A DNA stretch of 10,357 bases from Cyclobacteriaceae bacterium (lineage in GTDB: Bacteria; Bacteroidota; Bacteroidia; Cytophagales; Cyclobacteriaceae), in assembly GCA_028289505.1 (NCBI GenBank), contig JANQPK010000197.1, positions 1 through 10,357 on the forward strand, in the 5' to 3' direction. The number at the start of each line of letters is the position of its first letter. The first letter of the stretch is position 1. A program made the position numbers and the translations under genes. This document shows positions 1 through 8,077 of the stretch, piece after piece. A model generated the notes under the pieces. That model was not told where the DNA came from. It did no database searches and saw nothing but the letters and a program-made list of their open reading frames with translations.

Positions 1-1505
1 TTGAAGACCTGAAGCAACTGATATTTGATCTCAAAAATTCAAATCGAGAGGCCAGAATAAATGTTAAGCTAGTGGCAGAGGCAGGAGTTGGGACCATTGC
101 GGCTGGCGTAGCTAAGGCCAAGGCCGATGTCATATTAATATCGGGTCATGATGGCGGAACCGGTGCCAGTCCCATCAGTTCTATTCGTCACGCCGGTTTA
201 CCATGGGAGTTAGGAGTGGCTGAGGCTCATCAGACCTTGGTAAAGAATAAGCTCAGGAATCGAGTTGTGTTACAAACCGATGGACAAATCAGGACTGGTA
301 AGGACTTAGCAGTTGCGGCGTTGCTGGGTGCAGAAGAGTGGGGCGTGGCCACTGCTGCGCTGGTGGTAGAAGGTTGTATCATGATGCGCAAGTGTCACCT
401 CAACACCTGCCCGGTAGGAGTCGCCACCCAGAACCCGGAGTTGCGCAAGAAATTTACCGGGGATCCAGACTACGTGGTTAACTTCTTTAGATTTTTGGCG
501 GAAGACCTGCGGGAGATTATGGCTTCCTTAGGTTTCAGGACTGTAGACGAAATGGTGGGGCAGGTGGATGTGCTGGAAACCAGGGAAGATATTGAAGATC
601 CTAAGCTGAAAACCCTGGACTTGAGCCCTATTTTATACAAGGAGGAATCCGGCGCAGAGGCAGGTTTGTATTGCCAAATACTGCAGGACCACGAAATGGA
701 CGATGTCCTAGATTGGATATTGCTTAAGGCGGCTCAACGTACATTGGACTATGGTACAAAGTACAAAGGTTCATTCGACATCATAAACACGGATCGGGCG
801 GTTGGCACTCTGTTGAGTAATGAAATCTCCAAGAAATATGGTGCTCGCGGCCTACCCCCAGCAACTTTACATTTTAATTTCAAGGGATCTGCTGGTCAAA
901 GTTTTGGAGCTTTTGCCGCACCGGGGCTCAGATTTGAACTGGAAGGAGAAGCCAATGATTACTTTGGTAAAGGATTGTCAGGTGCTGAATTAATTGTTTA
1001 TCCTCACAAGGAAGCAGGTTACCGACCGCATGAGCATATGATCATAGGAAATGTGGCATTCTATGGTGCCACTTCAGGGGAGGCCTTCATTAGAGGGCAG
1101 GCTGGTGAGCGGTTTTGCGTTAGGAACTCTGGGGTTACAGCGGTAGTTGAGGGTGTTGGAGATCATGGTTGTGAATATATGACCGGTGGTCGAGTGATTG
1201 TGTTAGGTGATACCGGACGTAACTTCGCAGCAGGTATGAGTGGTGGTATCGCCTACGTTTACGACCCAAATCAGCGTTTTGAGCGATTCTGTAATCAGGA
1301 AATGGTTGACCTTGATCCTTTTTCTTTTGAAGATTTCGATTTTGTTAAAAACCTGATTAAAAAGCATAGGGATTATACCGGCAGTGATATCGCTGATGAA
1401 ATTTTGTCCAATTGGGATCAAGTAGGCAATAACTTTGTCAAGGTTATGCCCAGAGATTACAAAAGGGTGATGCAAGAGCAAAAACAACTAGAACAAGCTA
1501 GCTGA
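1..1505 (+). CDS. gltB: Glutamate synthase large subunit, C-terminal third (5' end outside window)
   Basis: Large (alpha) subunit of glutamate synthase, which with the GltD partner moves the amide nitrogen of glutamine to 2-oxoglutarate to give two glutamates in the cytoplasm. The frame is open from base 3 with no start, so the gene is cut by the window edge. About 500 residues are visible, against roughly 1500 for the family, so the amidotransferase and central domains lie off the left edge. Visible parts, in order: the end of the FMN-binding synthase domain with SGHDGGTGASP (visible residues about 47-57); the 3Fe-4S cysteine set C-x5-C-x4-C in CIMMRKCHLNTCPVG (codons at 375, 393 and 408); then the GXGXG beta-helix domain from about visible residue 250 to the end. 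The GTG at 72 lies inside conserved sequence and is not a real start. gltD follows after 5 bases. Identification is very secure. Confidence 0.97.
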   Translation, partial: EDLKQLIFDLKNSNREARINVKLVAEAGVGTIAAGVAKAKADVILISGHDGGTGASPISSIRHAGLPWELGVAEAHQTLVKNKLRNRVVLQTDGQIRTGKDLAVAALLGAEEWGVATAALVVEGCIMMRKCHLNTCPVGVATQNPELRKKFTGDPDYVVNFFRFLAEDLREIMASLGFRTVDEMVGQVDVLETREDIEDPKLKTLDLSPILYKEESGAEAGLYCQILQDHEMDDVLDWILLKAAQRTLDYGTKYKGSFDIINTDRAVGTLLSNEISKKYGARGLPPATLHFNFKGSAGQSFGAFAAPGLRFELEGEANDYFGKGLSGAELIVYPHKEAGYRPHEHMIIGNVAFYGATSGEAFIRGQAGERFCVRNSGVTAVVEGVGDHGCEYMTGGRVIVLGDTGRNFAAGMSGGIAYVYDPNQRFERFCNQEMVDLDPFSFEDFDFVKNLIKKHRDYTGSDIADEILSNWDQVGNNFVKVMPRDYKRVMQEQKQLEQAS

Positions 1506-1510
1506 GAAAG

Positions 1511-2998
1511 ATGGGAAAAGTTACGGGTTTTTTGGAATATCAAAGGGAGATACCTGCGGATAGGTCTCCAAAAGAAAGGGTGAAGGATTGGAACGAATTC
1601 CACCTCAAAATGAAGGAGGAAGATCTTAAAAATCAGGGGGCGAGGTGCATGAATTGTGGAGTACCATTTTGTCATACAGGATCACTCATTTCAGGTATGG
1701 CAACTGGATGTCCGATTAACAACCTTATCCCTGATTGGAACCATATGGTGTATAAAGGCAGATGGGAAGAGGCTTTACAATTACTGTTAAAAACCAATAA
1801 TTTCCCAGAATTTACCGGTAGAGTATGCCCTGCTCCATGTGAAGGTTCCTGCGTTTTAGGTATAAATGAGCCTCCGGTTACCATCAAAAATATTGAAAAC
1901 ACTATAATTGAAAGGGCTTTCCAAGAAGGTTGGATTAAACCACAACCTCCTGCTCATAGGACGGGGAAAAAGGTAGCCGTGGTGGGGTCGGGTCCAGCCG
2001 GACTCTCTTGTGCAGACCAACTCAACAAAGCAGGTCATTCGGTAACTGTCTTCGAAAGGGATGATCGCATTGGTGGCTTATTGATGTACGGGATACCCAA
2101 CATGAAGCTCGATAAAAAACAGGTAGTAGACCGCAGAATAGACCTGATGAGGGCAGAGGGTATCGAATTTAAAACCAACGTCGAGGTGGGCAAGAATTTA
2201 GCTGCTTCGGATCTAATGAATGACTTTGACGCGGTGGTACTTTGTACTGGAGCTACCAAACCCAGAGACCTGCCAGTGGAGGGCCGACATTTAAAGGGAG
2301 TTCATTTTGCCATGGATTTCCTGAGAGCCAATACAAAAAGTTTATTGGATAACGGACTGAATAACGGCTCCTTTATCAATGCAAAGGATAAGAATGTGAT
2401 TGTAATTGGCGGAGGTGATACTGGTACAGACTGTGTTGGGACATCTTTGAGACATGGTTGTGCATCCCTGAACCAACTGGAAATCCTGGATAAGCCACCC
2501 CTGGAAAGAGCTGATGATAATCCCTGGCCGGAGTGGCCAAAAGTGTATTTCCTGGATTACGGCCAAGAGGAGGCACAAGCAAGGTTTGGAGACGACCCTC
2601 GCCGTTATTGCAGCATGACGAAAAAGTTTACTGGCGATGACAAAGGTTTCGTAAAACAGATCCATCTAGTGACTATTAAGTGGGAGAAAAATGATGAAGG
2701 AAGATACGTCCCCGTGGAAGTGCCTGGAAGTGAAACCGTTATGCCAGCTGACCTGGTTTTGCTAGCCATGGGATATCTTGGACCTGAATCAACACTTTTG
2801 GAAGCACTGGGGGTAGAAACTAATCAAAGAAGTAATATCAACGCTCCTTACGGCAAATTCACCACTAATATTGAGAAAGTATTTGCCGCTGGTGATGCCC
2901 GACGGGGACAGAGTCTGGTGGTTTGGGCAATAAATGAAGGCAGGGCTGCAGCAAGAGAGTGCGATAAATTCCTTATGGGTCATACCTATCTTCCATAA
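1511..2998 (+). CDS. gltD: Glutamate synthase small subunit (NAD(P)H-dependent, FAD/4Fe-4S)
   Basis: Small (beta) subunit of glutamate synthase. It takes electrons from NADPH (or NADH) through FAD and iron-sulfur centres to the FMN of GltB. At 495 residues it has normal family length. The N-terminal iron-sulfur region shows two cysteine groups: C46, C49, C54 and C67, then C106, C110 and C114 (CPAPCEGSC). A FAD Rossmann motif follows at about residues 155-164 (VAVVGSGPAG). The nucleotide-binding motif is at about 296-305 (VIVIGGGDTG). The C-terminal FAD motif is VFAAGDARRGQSLVVWAI. The start fits the family N-terminus MGKVTGFLEY, and the 5-base gap after gltB leaves no other choice. The upstream bases GAGAAAG are only weakly Shine-Dalgarno-like. 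The NADH versus NADPH preference cannot be read safely from sequence. Confidence 0.97.
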   Translation: MGKVTGFLEYQREIPADRSPKERVKDWNEFHLKMKEEDLKNQGARCMNCGVPFCHTGSLISGMATGCPINNLIPDWNHMVYKGRWEEALQLLLKTNNFPEFTGRVCPAPCEGSCVLGINEPPVTIKNIENTIIERAFQEGWIKPQPPAHRTGKKVAVVGSGPAGLSCADQLNKAGHSVTVFERDDRIGGLLMYGIPNMKLDKKQVVDRRIDLMRAEGIEFKTNVEVGKNLAASDLMNDFDAVVLCTGATKPRDLPVEGRHLKGVHFAMDFLRANTKSLLDNGLNNGSFINAKDKNVIVIGGGDTGTDCVGTSLRHGCASLNQLEILDKPPLERADDNPWPEWPKVYFLDYGQEEAQARFGDDPRRYCSMTKKFTGDDKGFVKQIHLVTIKWEKNDEGRYVPVEVPGSETVMPADLVLLAMGYLGPESTLLEALGVETNQRSNINAPYGKFTTNIEKVFAAGDARRGQSLVVWAINEGRAAARECDKFLMGHTYLP

Positions 2999-3030
2999 TT
3001 AAGTTATATCTATAGATTGCATCTGCTGCC

Positions 3031-5493
3031 ATGAAGGTCTTGAAGTTTGGTGGTACCTCAGTTGGGTCCACAGACAGTATTAAGCTGGTTGGAGAAATAC
3101 TTGATCGCTATCACCAATCAAAAGAACCGGTAATGGTGGTAGTATCAGCCATGAAAGGTGTGACTAATACCTTGCTAGATATAGGCGATTGGGCCATTAC
3201 CGGAGAAGTGGATCAAGTGAGTAAAGGCATACTCAAAATCCAGGATCGTCATTTCAAAGTGGTCAAGGATTTGCTTCCGATAAAAGCACAAAGCAAAGTG
3301 CTGGCTCATATAAAGCGGCAAATAAATGAGCTGGAAGAAATAATTCACGGGATCACCCTACTGAAAGAATTATCTCCTCGCAGTAAAGATCTGGTATTGA
3401 GTTTCGGAGAGCGATTGTCGGCCTACGTCATAGATCAATATTTGTCGCAGCTAGGTATTACTTCCCAATGGGTAGACAGTAGAGATTTAATCCGCACTGA
3501 TGACCAGTTTGGTGCTGCCTCGGTAAATTTTCCAGCAACCAATCAAAACATTATTGAGTTCTTTAAGGAGCGCGAGGGTATCCCGGTGGTCACTGGGTTT
3601 ATTGCATCTAATGACAATGGACAAACAACCACATTGGGTCGTGGGGGTTCGGATTACACAGCCGCTATTTTAGCAGGTGCAGTTGGTGCAGAGGAAATAG
3701 AGATTTGGACAGATGTTGATGGCGTAATGACCGCTGATCCCAATGTGGTGTCACGAGCATTCTCTTTACCTGCATTATCTTACGTAGAGGCGATGGAGTT
3801 AACGCATTTCGGGGCAAAGGTGATATACCCGCCAACTTTGCAGCCGGCCTTTGCTAAGAATATCCCATTAAGGATTAGAAATACTTTCAACCCTAAATTT
3901 GAAGGAACCACCATTAGCAAAAAGGCAAACTCACCTGAAATGCCTATTAAAGGTATAAGCTCCATTCAGGAAGTCTCCCTTATCAATGTGGAGGGAAGCG
4001 GAATGGTGGGTGTGCCTGGTGTGGCAAGTCGTTTGTTTGGGGCCTTGGGCAGATCTGGGGTAAACATTATCTTGATCACCCAAGCCAGTTCTGAGCATTC
4101 CATATGTTTCGCCATTAATCCCGAGCAATCCGAAGTCGCTAGGCAAAGCTTGCAATCGGAATTTAATTTTGAGCTTAAGGCCGGTTTACTCAACCCAATC
4201 CTAATTGAAGATCAATACTCGATCGTAGCCATTATTGGAGAAAACATGCGCAGGACCCCAGGGATTGCCGATAGATTATTCGGGGCACTTGGTAAAAATG
4301 GTGTTAATGTGGTAGCTATTGCCCAAGGCTCTTCTGAGTTGAATGTTTCAGTAGTAATAGACCAACATAATTTGCCCAAAGCATTGAAAGTACTGCATGG
4401 GGCCTTCTTCCTTTCTAACCGGAGACTTTTAAATCTTTTCATGGTAGGAACTGGTCTTATAGGAAAGACCCTACTAAGCCAGCTTCAAAAGCAGTACGAA
4501 TTCTTTTATCAGGAGCGCTTGCTTGATATAAGGTTAATTGGAGTAGCCAATACCCGAAAAATGTTAATTGCGGATGAAGGAATTTCCCTAAATGATTGGC
4601 AAGATGAATTAGACCAAAATGGTCAACCAACCGATCTGAGCAACTTTATTGAAAGTATGCAGTTGCTCAATCTTCCCAATAGTGTTTTTGTGGACAACAC
4701 CGCAGGTGCAACAGTACCCAGCAAGTACTTTGAGGTTTTGAAGTCAAGTATATCCATTGTTACGCCCAATAAAGTGGCAAACTCGCAATCAATGGATCAG
4801 TATACTGGGTTAAAGCAAACCGCGTTCCGTAAACAGGTTAAATTCTTGTATGAGACCAATGTGGGAGCTGGCCTTCCAGTAATCAAATCATTGAATGAAC
4901 TAGTGCTAAGTGGAGACAGAATCACTGCCATAGAAGGAGTCTTATCAGGTACTATTAGCTACATTTTTAATAGTTTCGATGGCTCCAAACCATTTAGTAA
5001 AATAGTGCTTGAAGCACAGCAAAAAGGTTTTACAGAGCCAGACCCGCGGGATGATTTAAACGGAATGGATGTTGCCCGCAAAATCTTGATTCTCGCGCGC
5101 GAAACAGGCCTTTCACTAGAGTTAAGTCAGGTTGAGATTGAGCCGCTGTTAGCACCAGAGTGCTTTGAGGCCCCATCTGTGGAGGCGTTTTTTGAGGTGT
5201 TGTCAGATCAGGATCCTGTGATGGAAGCAAAGATCAAACAAGCCAGTGATCAGGGAAAGGTATTGCGGTACATTGCCAAATTGCAAAACGGTAAAGCCAG
5301 TATCAGTTTAGAGCCAGTTGGGGCAGATCATTTGTTTTATGCACTCTCTGGCAGTGATAATATCATTGCTTACTCTTCCGATCGTTATCAGGAGAAACCG
5401 TTATTGATTAGAGGGCCTGGTGCTGGGGCGGAAGTAACAGCCGCAGGGGTATTTGCAGACTTGGTGGAGGTAAGCGATTATTTGGTGGGATGA
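3031..5493 (+). CDS. thrA: Bifunctional aspartokinase / homoserine dehydrogenase
   Basis: Fused enzyme for the first and third steps of the aspartate pathway: it phosphorylates aspartate and later reduces aspartate semialdehyde to homoserine. At 820 residues it has the standard length of the fused family. The aspartokinase part opens with KFGGTSVG (residues 5-12) and has TTLGRGGSD (about 200-208) and WTDVDGVMTADP. Two ACT modules follow, at about 317-365 and 395-445. They resemble each other (GVASRLFGALGRSGVN and GIADRLFGALGKNGVN) and are the expected allosteric site, so threonine feedback is likely from family knowledge. The dehydrogenase part starts with the nucleotide motif VGTGLIG (472-478), then VTPNKVANS, ETNVGAGLPVI (from about 608) and EPDPRDDLNGMDVARK (from about 669), which carries the acidic and lysine active-site residues. 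The start is fixed by the canonical MKVLKFGGTS. It overlaps thrB by four bases (ATGA). The 32-base gap after gltD holds no leader peptide. Confidence 0.97.
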   Translation: MKVLKFGGTSVGSTDSIKLVGEILDRYHQSKEPVMVVVSAMKGVTNTLLDIGDWAITGEVDQVSKGILKIQDRHFKVVKDLLPIKAQSKVLAHIKRQINELEEIIHGITLLKELSPRSKDLVLSFGERLSAYVIDQYLSQLGITSQWVDSRDLIRTDDQFGAASVNFPATNQNIIEFFKEREGIPVVTGFIASNDNGQTTTLGRGGSDYTAAILAGAVGAEEIEIWTDVDGVMTADPNVVSRAFSLPALSYVEAMELTHFGAKVIYPPTLQPAFAKNIPLRIRNTFNPKFEGTTISKKANSPEMPIKGISSIQEVSLINVEGSGMVGVPGVASRLFGALGRSGVNIILITQASSEHSICFAINPEQSEVARQSLQSEFNFELKAGLLNPILIEDQYSIVAIIGENMRRTPGIADRLFGALGKNGVNVVAIAQGSSELNVSVVIDQHNLPKALKVLHGAFFLSNRRLLNLFMVGTGLIGKTLLSQLQKQYEFFYQERLLDIRLIGVANTRKMLIADEGISLNDWQDELDQNGQPTDLSNFIESMQLLNLPNSVFVDNTAGATVPSKYFEVLKSSISIVTPNKVANSQSMDQYTGLKQTAFRKQVKFLYETNVGAGLPVIKSLNELVLSGDRITAIEGVLSGTISYIFNSFDGSKPFSKIVLEAQQKGFTEPDPRDDLNGMDVARKILILARETGLSLELSQVEIEPLLAPECFEAPSVEAFFEVLSDQDPVMEAKIKQASDQGKVLRYIAKLQNGKASISLEPVGADHLFYALSGSDNIIAYSSDRYQEKPLLIRGPGAGAEVTAAGVFADLVEVSDYLVG

Positions 5494-6419
5494 AAAGTAT
5501 CAAGATCTTCGCACCAGCCACCGTTGCTAACGTCACTTGCGGGTTTGACGTGCTCGGTTTTGCTGTTCATAAACCAGGTGACGAGGTACTTCTAGTAGAA
5601 AGTGATGCTCCTGGAATTTCCATTGTAGATATAAAAGGTGACCAGGGTTTGCTTCCTAAAGCAGCTGAAAAAAACACCGTTTCAGTTGCCATAAAGGCTT
5701 TTTTGGAACACTTGAATTTAGATACTGGCATCGAGATCTATTTGGAGAAGAAGATGCCCTTAGGGAGCGGTTTAGGATCTAGCGCTGCCAGTGCAGTTGC
5801 CGGGGTATTTGGCGTTAATGAGTTGTTAGGTCGACCTTTGACGGTTACAGAACTTTTACCATTTGCCATGCAAGGTGAGATGCTAGCCTGTGGTGAGCCC
5901 CATGCTGATAATGTGGCCCCGGCTTTATTAGGTGGGTTTGTGCTAATCCGCAGTTATGATCCATTGGATGTAGTTAAGATTGATGCACCCAACGATCTGT
6001 TTGCTACCATTATCCATCCACAGATCGAAATTGCCACCAAAGATGCTCGCAGCATTCTCAAAAAGAGCTTGCTGCTACGCGATGCAGTAAAACAGTGGGG
6101 TAATATTGCAGGGCTGGTGACCGGCCTTATCAAGCAGGACTATGATTTGATCTCAAGATCCATGGAGGATGTTATTGTGGAGCCAGTCAGATCAATGCTG
6201 ATACCTGGTTTCGAGCAAGTAAAAGCCGCTGCTTTGGATTCGGGTGCTTTGGGCTGTGGGATCTCAGGGTCGGGACCTAGCATCTTTGCCCTGAGTCGAA
6301 GCTTAAAGAATGCCAAACAAGTGGCACAGGCCATGGAATCGTGTTTCCAAGATTTGGACATCGTAAGTGATGTTTATGTTTCGCCTGTCAATCAGCAAGG
6401 CCCTCTGATTATTTCCTGA
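5490..6419 (+). CDS. thrB: Homoserine kinase (GHMP family)
   Basis: Phosphorylates homoserine with ATP to O-phosphohomoserine, the substrate of the next gene's enzyme. At 309 residues it has the usual length. It starts with the family N-terminus FAPATVANVTCGFDVLG. The GHMP ATP-binding loop is at about residues 89-101 (MPLGSGLGSSAAS). The C-terminal GHMP motif is at about 255-263 (GCGISGSGP). The ATG sits inside the thrA stop (ATGA at 5490-5493), which points to translational coupling, and thrC starts one base after the stop. This is the GHMP type rather than the unrelated aminoglycoside-phosphotransferase-like homoserine kinase. No defect is seen. Confidence 0.97.
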   Translation: MKSIKIFAPATVANVTCGFDVLGFAVHKPGDEVLLVESDAPGISIVDIKGDQGLLPKAAEKNTVSVAIKAFLEHLNLDTGIEIYLEKKMPLGSGLGSSAASAVAGVFGVNELLGRPLTVTELLPFAMQGEMLACGEPHADNVAPALLGGFVLIRSYDPLDVVKIDAPNDLFATIIHPQIEIATKDARSILKKSLLLRDAVKQWGNIAGLVTGLIKQDYDLISRSMEDVIVEPVRSMLIPGFEQVKAAALDSGALGCGISGSGPSIFALSRSLKNAKQVAQAMESCFQDLDIVSDVYVSPVNQQGPLIIS

Positions 6420-6420
6420 A

Positions 6421-7719
6421 ATGAACTTCTATAGTACCAAGAGTCCAGATACCAAGTATTCTCTAAAACAGGCGGTGTTATTGGGTTTGCCCAAGGACAA
6501 CGGGTTGTTCATGCCAGAGCGTATTCCGGTGTTGCCAGATTCTTTTTTCGAGGATATTGAAGCGTTAAACTTTAGAGAAATCACGTTTACAGTGTGTCAG
6601 GCATTATTGGGAGAAAACCTTGATCCTGAATCACTTAAAGGTATGGTACAAGATGTTTTCGATTTCGAGGTACCGGCAAAAAAGGTGACTGAAAGAACCT
6701 ATTGTTTAGAGCTATTTCATGGACCGACCCTCGCATTTAAAGACTTTGGTGCGCGCTTTATGGCAAGATTGATAGGCCATATATTGGATGAGCATGATGT
6801 AAGGCCTTGCATATTGGTGGCAACATCTGGGGATACCGGAAGTGCAGTAGCCCAAGGTTTCTATCAAGTTCCGGGTATTGATGTGGTTATTTTATACCCC
6901 TCTGGAAAAGTGAGTGAGATACAGGAAAAGCAGCTGACTACAATTGGTGGAAATGTTACCGCCCTGGAGATTACAGGTACTTTTGATGATTGTCAGAAAC
7001 TGGTCAAAACTGCATTTCTGGACCAGGACCTTAAACAACACCTCAACCTCACCTCGGCTAACTCCATCAACATCGCTAGGTTAGTACCACAAAGTTTTTA
7101 TTATTTTCAGGCCTACGCCAAACTGAAACACTTAAATAGACCCATTATCTGTTCCGTTCCCAGCGGAAATTTTGGCAACCTTATGGGAGGATTGTTGGCC
7201 AAAAGAATGGGGTTGCCGATTGACCATTTTATTGCCGCAAATAATGATAACCGAGTGTTTTATGACTATCTGAAGTCAGCAAAATATCATGCTAAACCCT
7301 CCGTGGAGACCATAAGTAATGCCATGGATGTAGGAAATCCCAGCAACTTTGTAAGGGTGATGGACCTCTTTCATCAAGATCACCATTCAGTGTGTAAGGA
7401 AATTACTGGCTATACCTTCAATGATGATGAGACCAGAACAGAGATTGCGAAGGTTTATAGTGACACAGGGTATATTCTAGATCCTCACGGGGCAGTTGGT
7501 CATCTCGGATTGAAGCAATATTTGTCCAAAAACCCCGAGAGTATTGGTGTTTTCCTGGGTACTGCTCACCCGGCAAAGTTTCTGGATGTGGTTCAACCTT
7601 TGATTTCAGAGCCAGTGATAATTCCTGATCAACTTAAAGCAGTCCTGAGTAAGCAAAAAAAAGCCACAATGCTTGCGGCTTCCTTCAAAGAATTCAAGGA
7701 ATATTTACTTTCCAAATAG
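6421..7719 (+). CDS. thrC: Threonine synthase (PLP-dependent)
   Basis: Converts O-phosphohomoserine to threonine and phosphate, the last step of the pathway. At 432 residues it is typical of the bacterial class of about 430 residues that begins MNFYSTKSP. The PLP lysine is K107 in HGPTLAFKDFGARF. The phosphate- and cofactor-binding loops ATSGDTGSA (134-142) and SGNFGN (248-253) are present, as is the late motif GTAHPAKF. The start follows the thrB stop by one base, so there is no room for a separate promoter and co-translation with thrB is likely. The gene ends the plus-strand run. The first weak hairpin lies about 22 bases after the stop, and the strong terminator lies about 240 bases after it. 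All catalytic signatures look intact. Confidence 0.97.
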   Translation: MNFYSTKSPDTKYSLKQAVLLGLPKDNGLFMPERIPVLPDSFFEDIEALNFREITFTVCQALLGENLDPESLKGMVQDVFDFEVPAKKVTERTYCLELFHGPTLAFKDFGARFMARLIGHILDEHDVRPCILVATSGDTGSAVAQGFYQVPGIDVVILYPSGKVSEIQEKQLTTIGGNVTALEITGTFDDCQKLVKTAFLDQDLKQHLNLTSANSINIARLVPQSFYYFQAYAKLKHLNRPIICSVPSGNFGNLMGGLLAKRMGLPIDHFIAANNDNRVFYDYLKSAKYHAKPSVETISNAMDVGNPSNFVRVMDLFHQDHHSVCKEITGYTFNDDETRTEIAKVYSDTGYILDPHGAVGHLGLKQYLSKNPESIGVFLGTAHPAKFLDVVQPLISEPVIIPDQLKAVLSKQKKATMLAASFKEFKEYLLSK

Positions 7720-7741
7720 CTCAATTTCCTAAATATGACTC

Positions 7742-7760
7742 GGTATATTTCGAAAATACC
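7742..7760 (+). terminator. Weak hairpin after thrC, possible partial terminator
   Basis: GGTAT pairs with ATACC, and after a bulged A the inner TT pairs with AA around a TCGA loop. The sequence that follows is ACTTTTAG, a poor T-run. It lies about 22 bases after the thrC stop, where a terminator or a 3'-end-protecting hairpin would be expected. The stem is AT-rich and short, so it may be chance. Confidence 0.25.
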
Positions 7761-7910
7761 ACTTTTAGTAGATGTATTTTACGAAATTCTGAATTTTATT
7801 GGCCTTATTTTAATTTGTCGTAATTCTTAATCAATGCTTATAAAAGTCTTTTAAAGAGAAAATGAATTCCTTAATTTTACTTCAGGTTAATGGTTAATTA
7901 TTGTTAGTAA

Positions 7911-7943
7911 TTTGAACACAAATAGCACAAATTAGTAGATTGT
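7911..7943 (+). promoter_or_regulatory. Weak Bacteroidota-type promoter candidate before the structured block
   Basis: TTTG (7911-7914) and TAGATTGT (7936-7943) are separated by 21 bases, which fits the known Bacteroidota pattern TTTG-N19-21-TAnnTTTG, but the -7 element mismatches at its last two positions. A start would fall near 7950, at the left arm of the inverted repeat. AT-rich DNA gives such matches by chance, so this is only a candidate. Confidence 0.2.
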
Positions 7944-7947
7944 GATC

Positions 7948-8041
7948 AAAACGATTGGGACCCCGCTTTACAGCGGGGTTTTCTATTTGTCAATGGAATT
8001 TTCCACTACCTAAGGAATTTGCAAATAGCCCCAATCGTTTT
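7948..8041. repeat. Perfect 12-bp inverted repeat enclosing two hairpin arms
   Basis: AAAACGATTGGG (7948-7959) is the exact reverse complement of CCCAATCGTTTT (8030-8041). Inside lie the terminator hairpin (7960-7979), directly abutting the left arm, and a second arm CTATTTG/CAAATAG (7983-7989 with 8022-8028), one base from the right arm. Within the second arm, TGGA (7994-7997) pairs with TCCA (8002-8005). The whole can fold as a three-way junction with almost no unpaired bases at the junction. The right outer arm runs into TTTTTT (8038-8043), so the outer stem may itself act as a second plus-strand terminator. Whether this is an RNA structure, a double terminator or a mobile palindromic repeat cannot be told from one copy. 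Confidence 0.7.
7960..7988 (+). terminator. Strong intrinsic terminator hairpin
   Basis: ACCCCGCT (7960-7967) pairs perfectly with AGCGGGGT (7972-7979) around the loop TTAC, followed on the plus strand by TTTTCTATTT. This GC-rich 8-bp stem plus T-run is the clearest terminator in the window. It can end plus-strand transcription from gltBD-thrABC, though 240 bases after thrC. On the minus strand the same hairpin, 98 bases past the stop of the barrel gene, is followed by a short TTTT in the outer repeat arm, so it may work in both directions. Confidence 0.8.
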
Positions 8042-8077
8042 TTACTACCAAACTTCATTGACCTTATCTTTCTGCTA

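Larger units (their letters stand above)
7720..8077. other. Gap between convergent units; no supported gene
   Basis: Between the thrC stop and the stop of the minus-strand barrel gene, this stretch has no convincing protein gene. Bases 7720-7947 are AT-rich with stops in all frames and hold one weak hairpin (7742-7760). Bases 7948-8041 form a compact structured block with the strong terminator hairpin. The remaining 36 bases up to the barrel gene's stop show nothing recognisable. The short open frame at 7955-8170 crosses the hairpin and runs into the opposite-strand gene, and looks accidental. Confidence 0.75.

Noticed and set aside
72..74. GTG as the start of the first gene
   Set aside because: The frame continues upstream to base 3 with conserved GltB sequence, so the gene is cut by the window edge and does not start here.
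3013..3020. TAGATTGC before thrA as a separate promoter
   Set aside because: It matches the -7 pattern only partly and has no TTTG 19-21 bases upstream, so a promoter is not supported.
3980..4370. Internal repeat inside thrA as a sign of recent duplication
   Set aside because: The two similar segments are the two ACT modules normally found in aspartokinases, an ancient family feature.
7948..8041. Integron attC site
   Set aside because: The block is palindromic, but I see no R' GTTRRRY / R'' RYYYAAC core pair and no gene cassette beside it.
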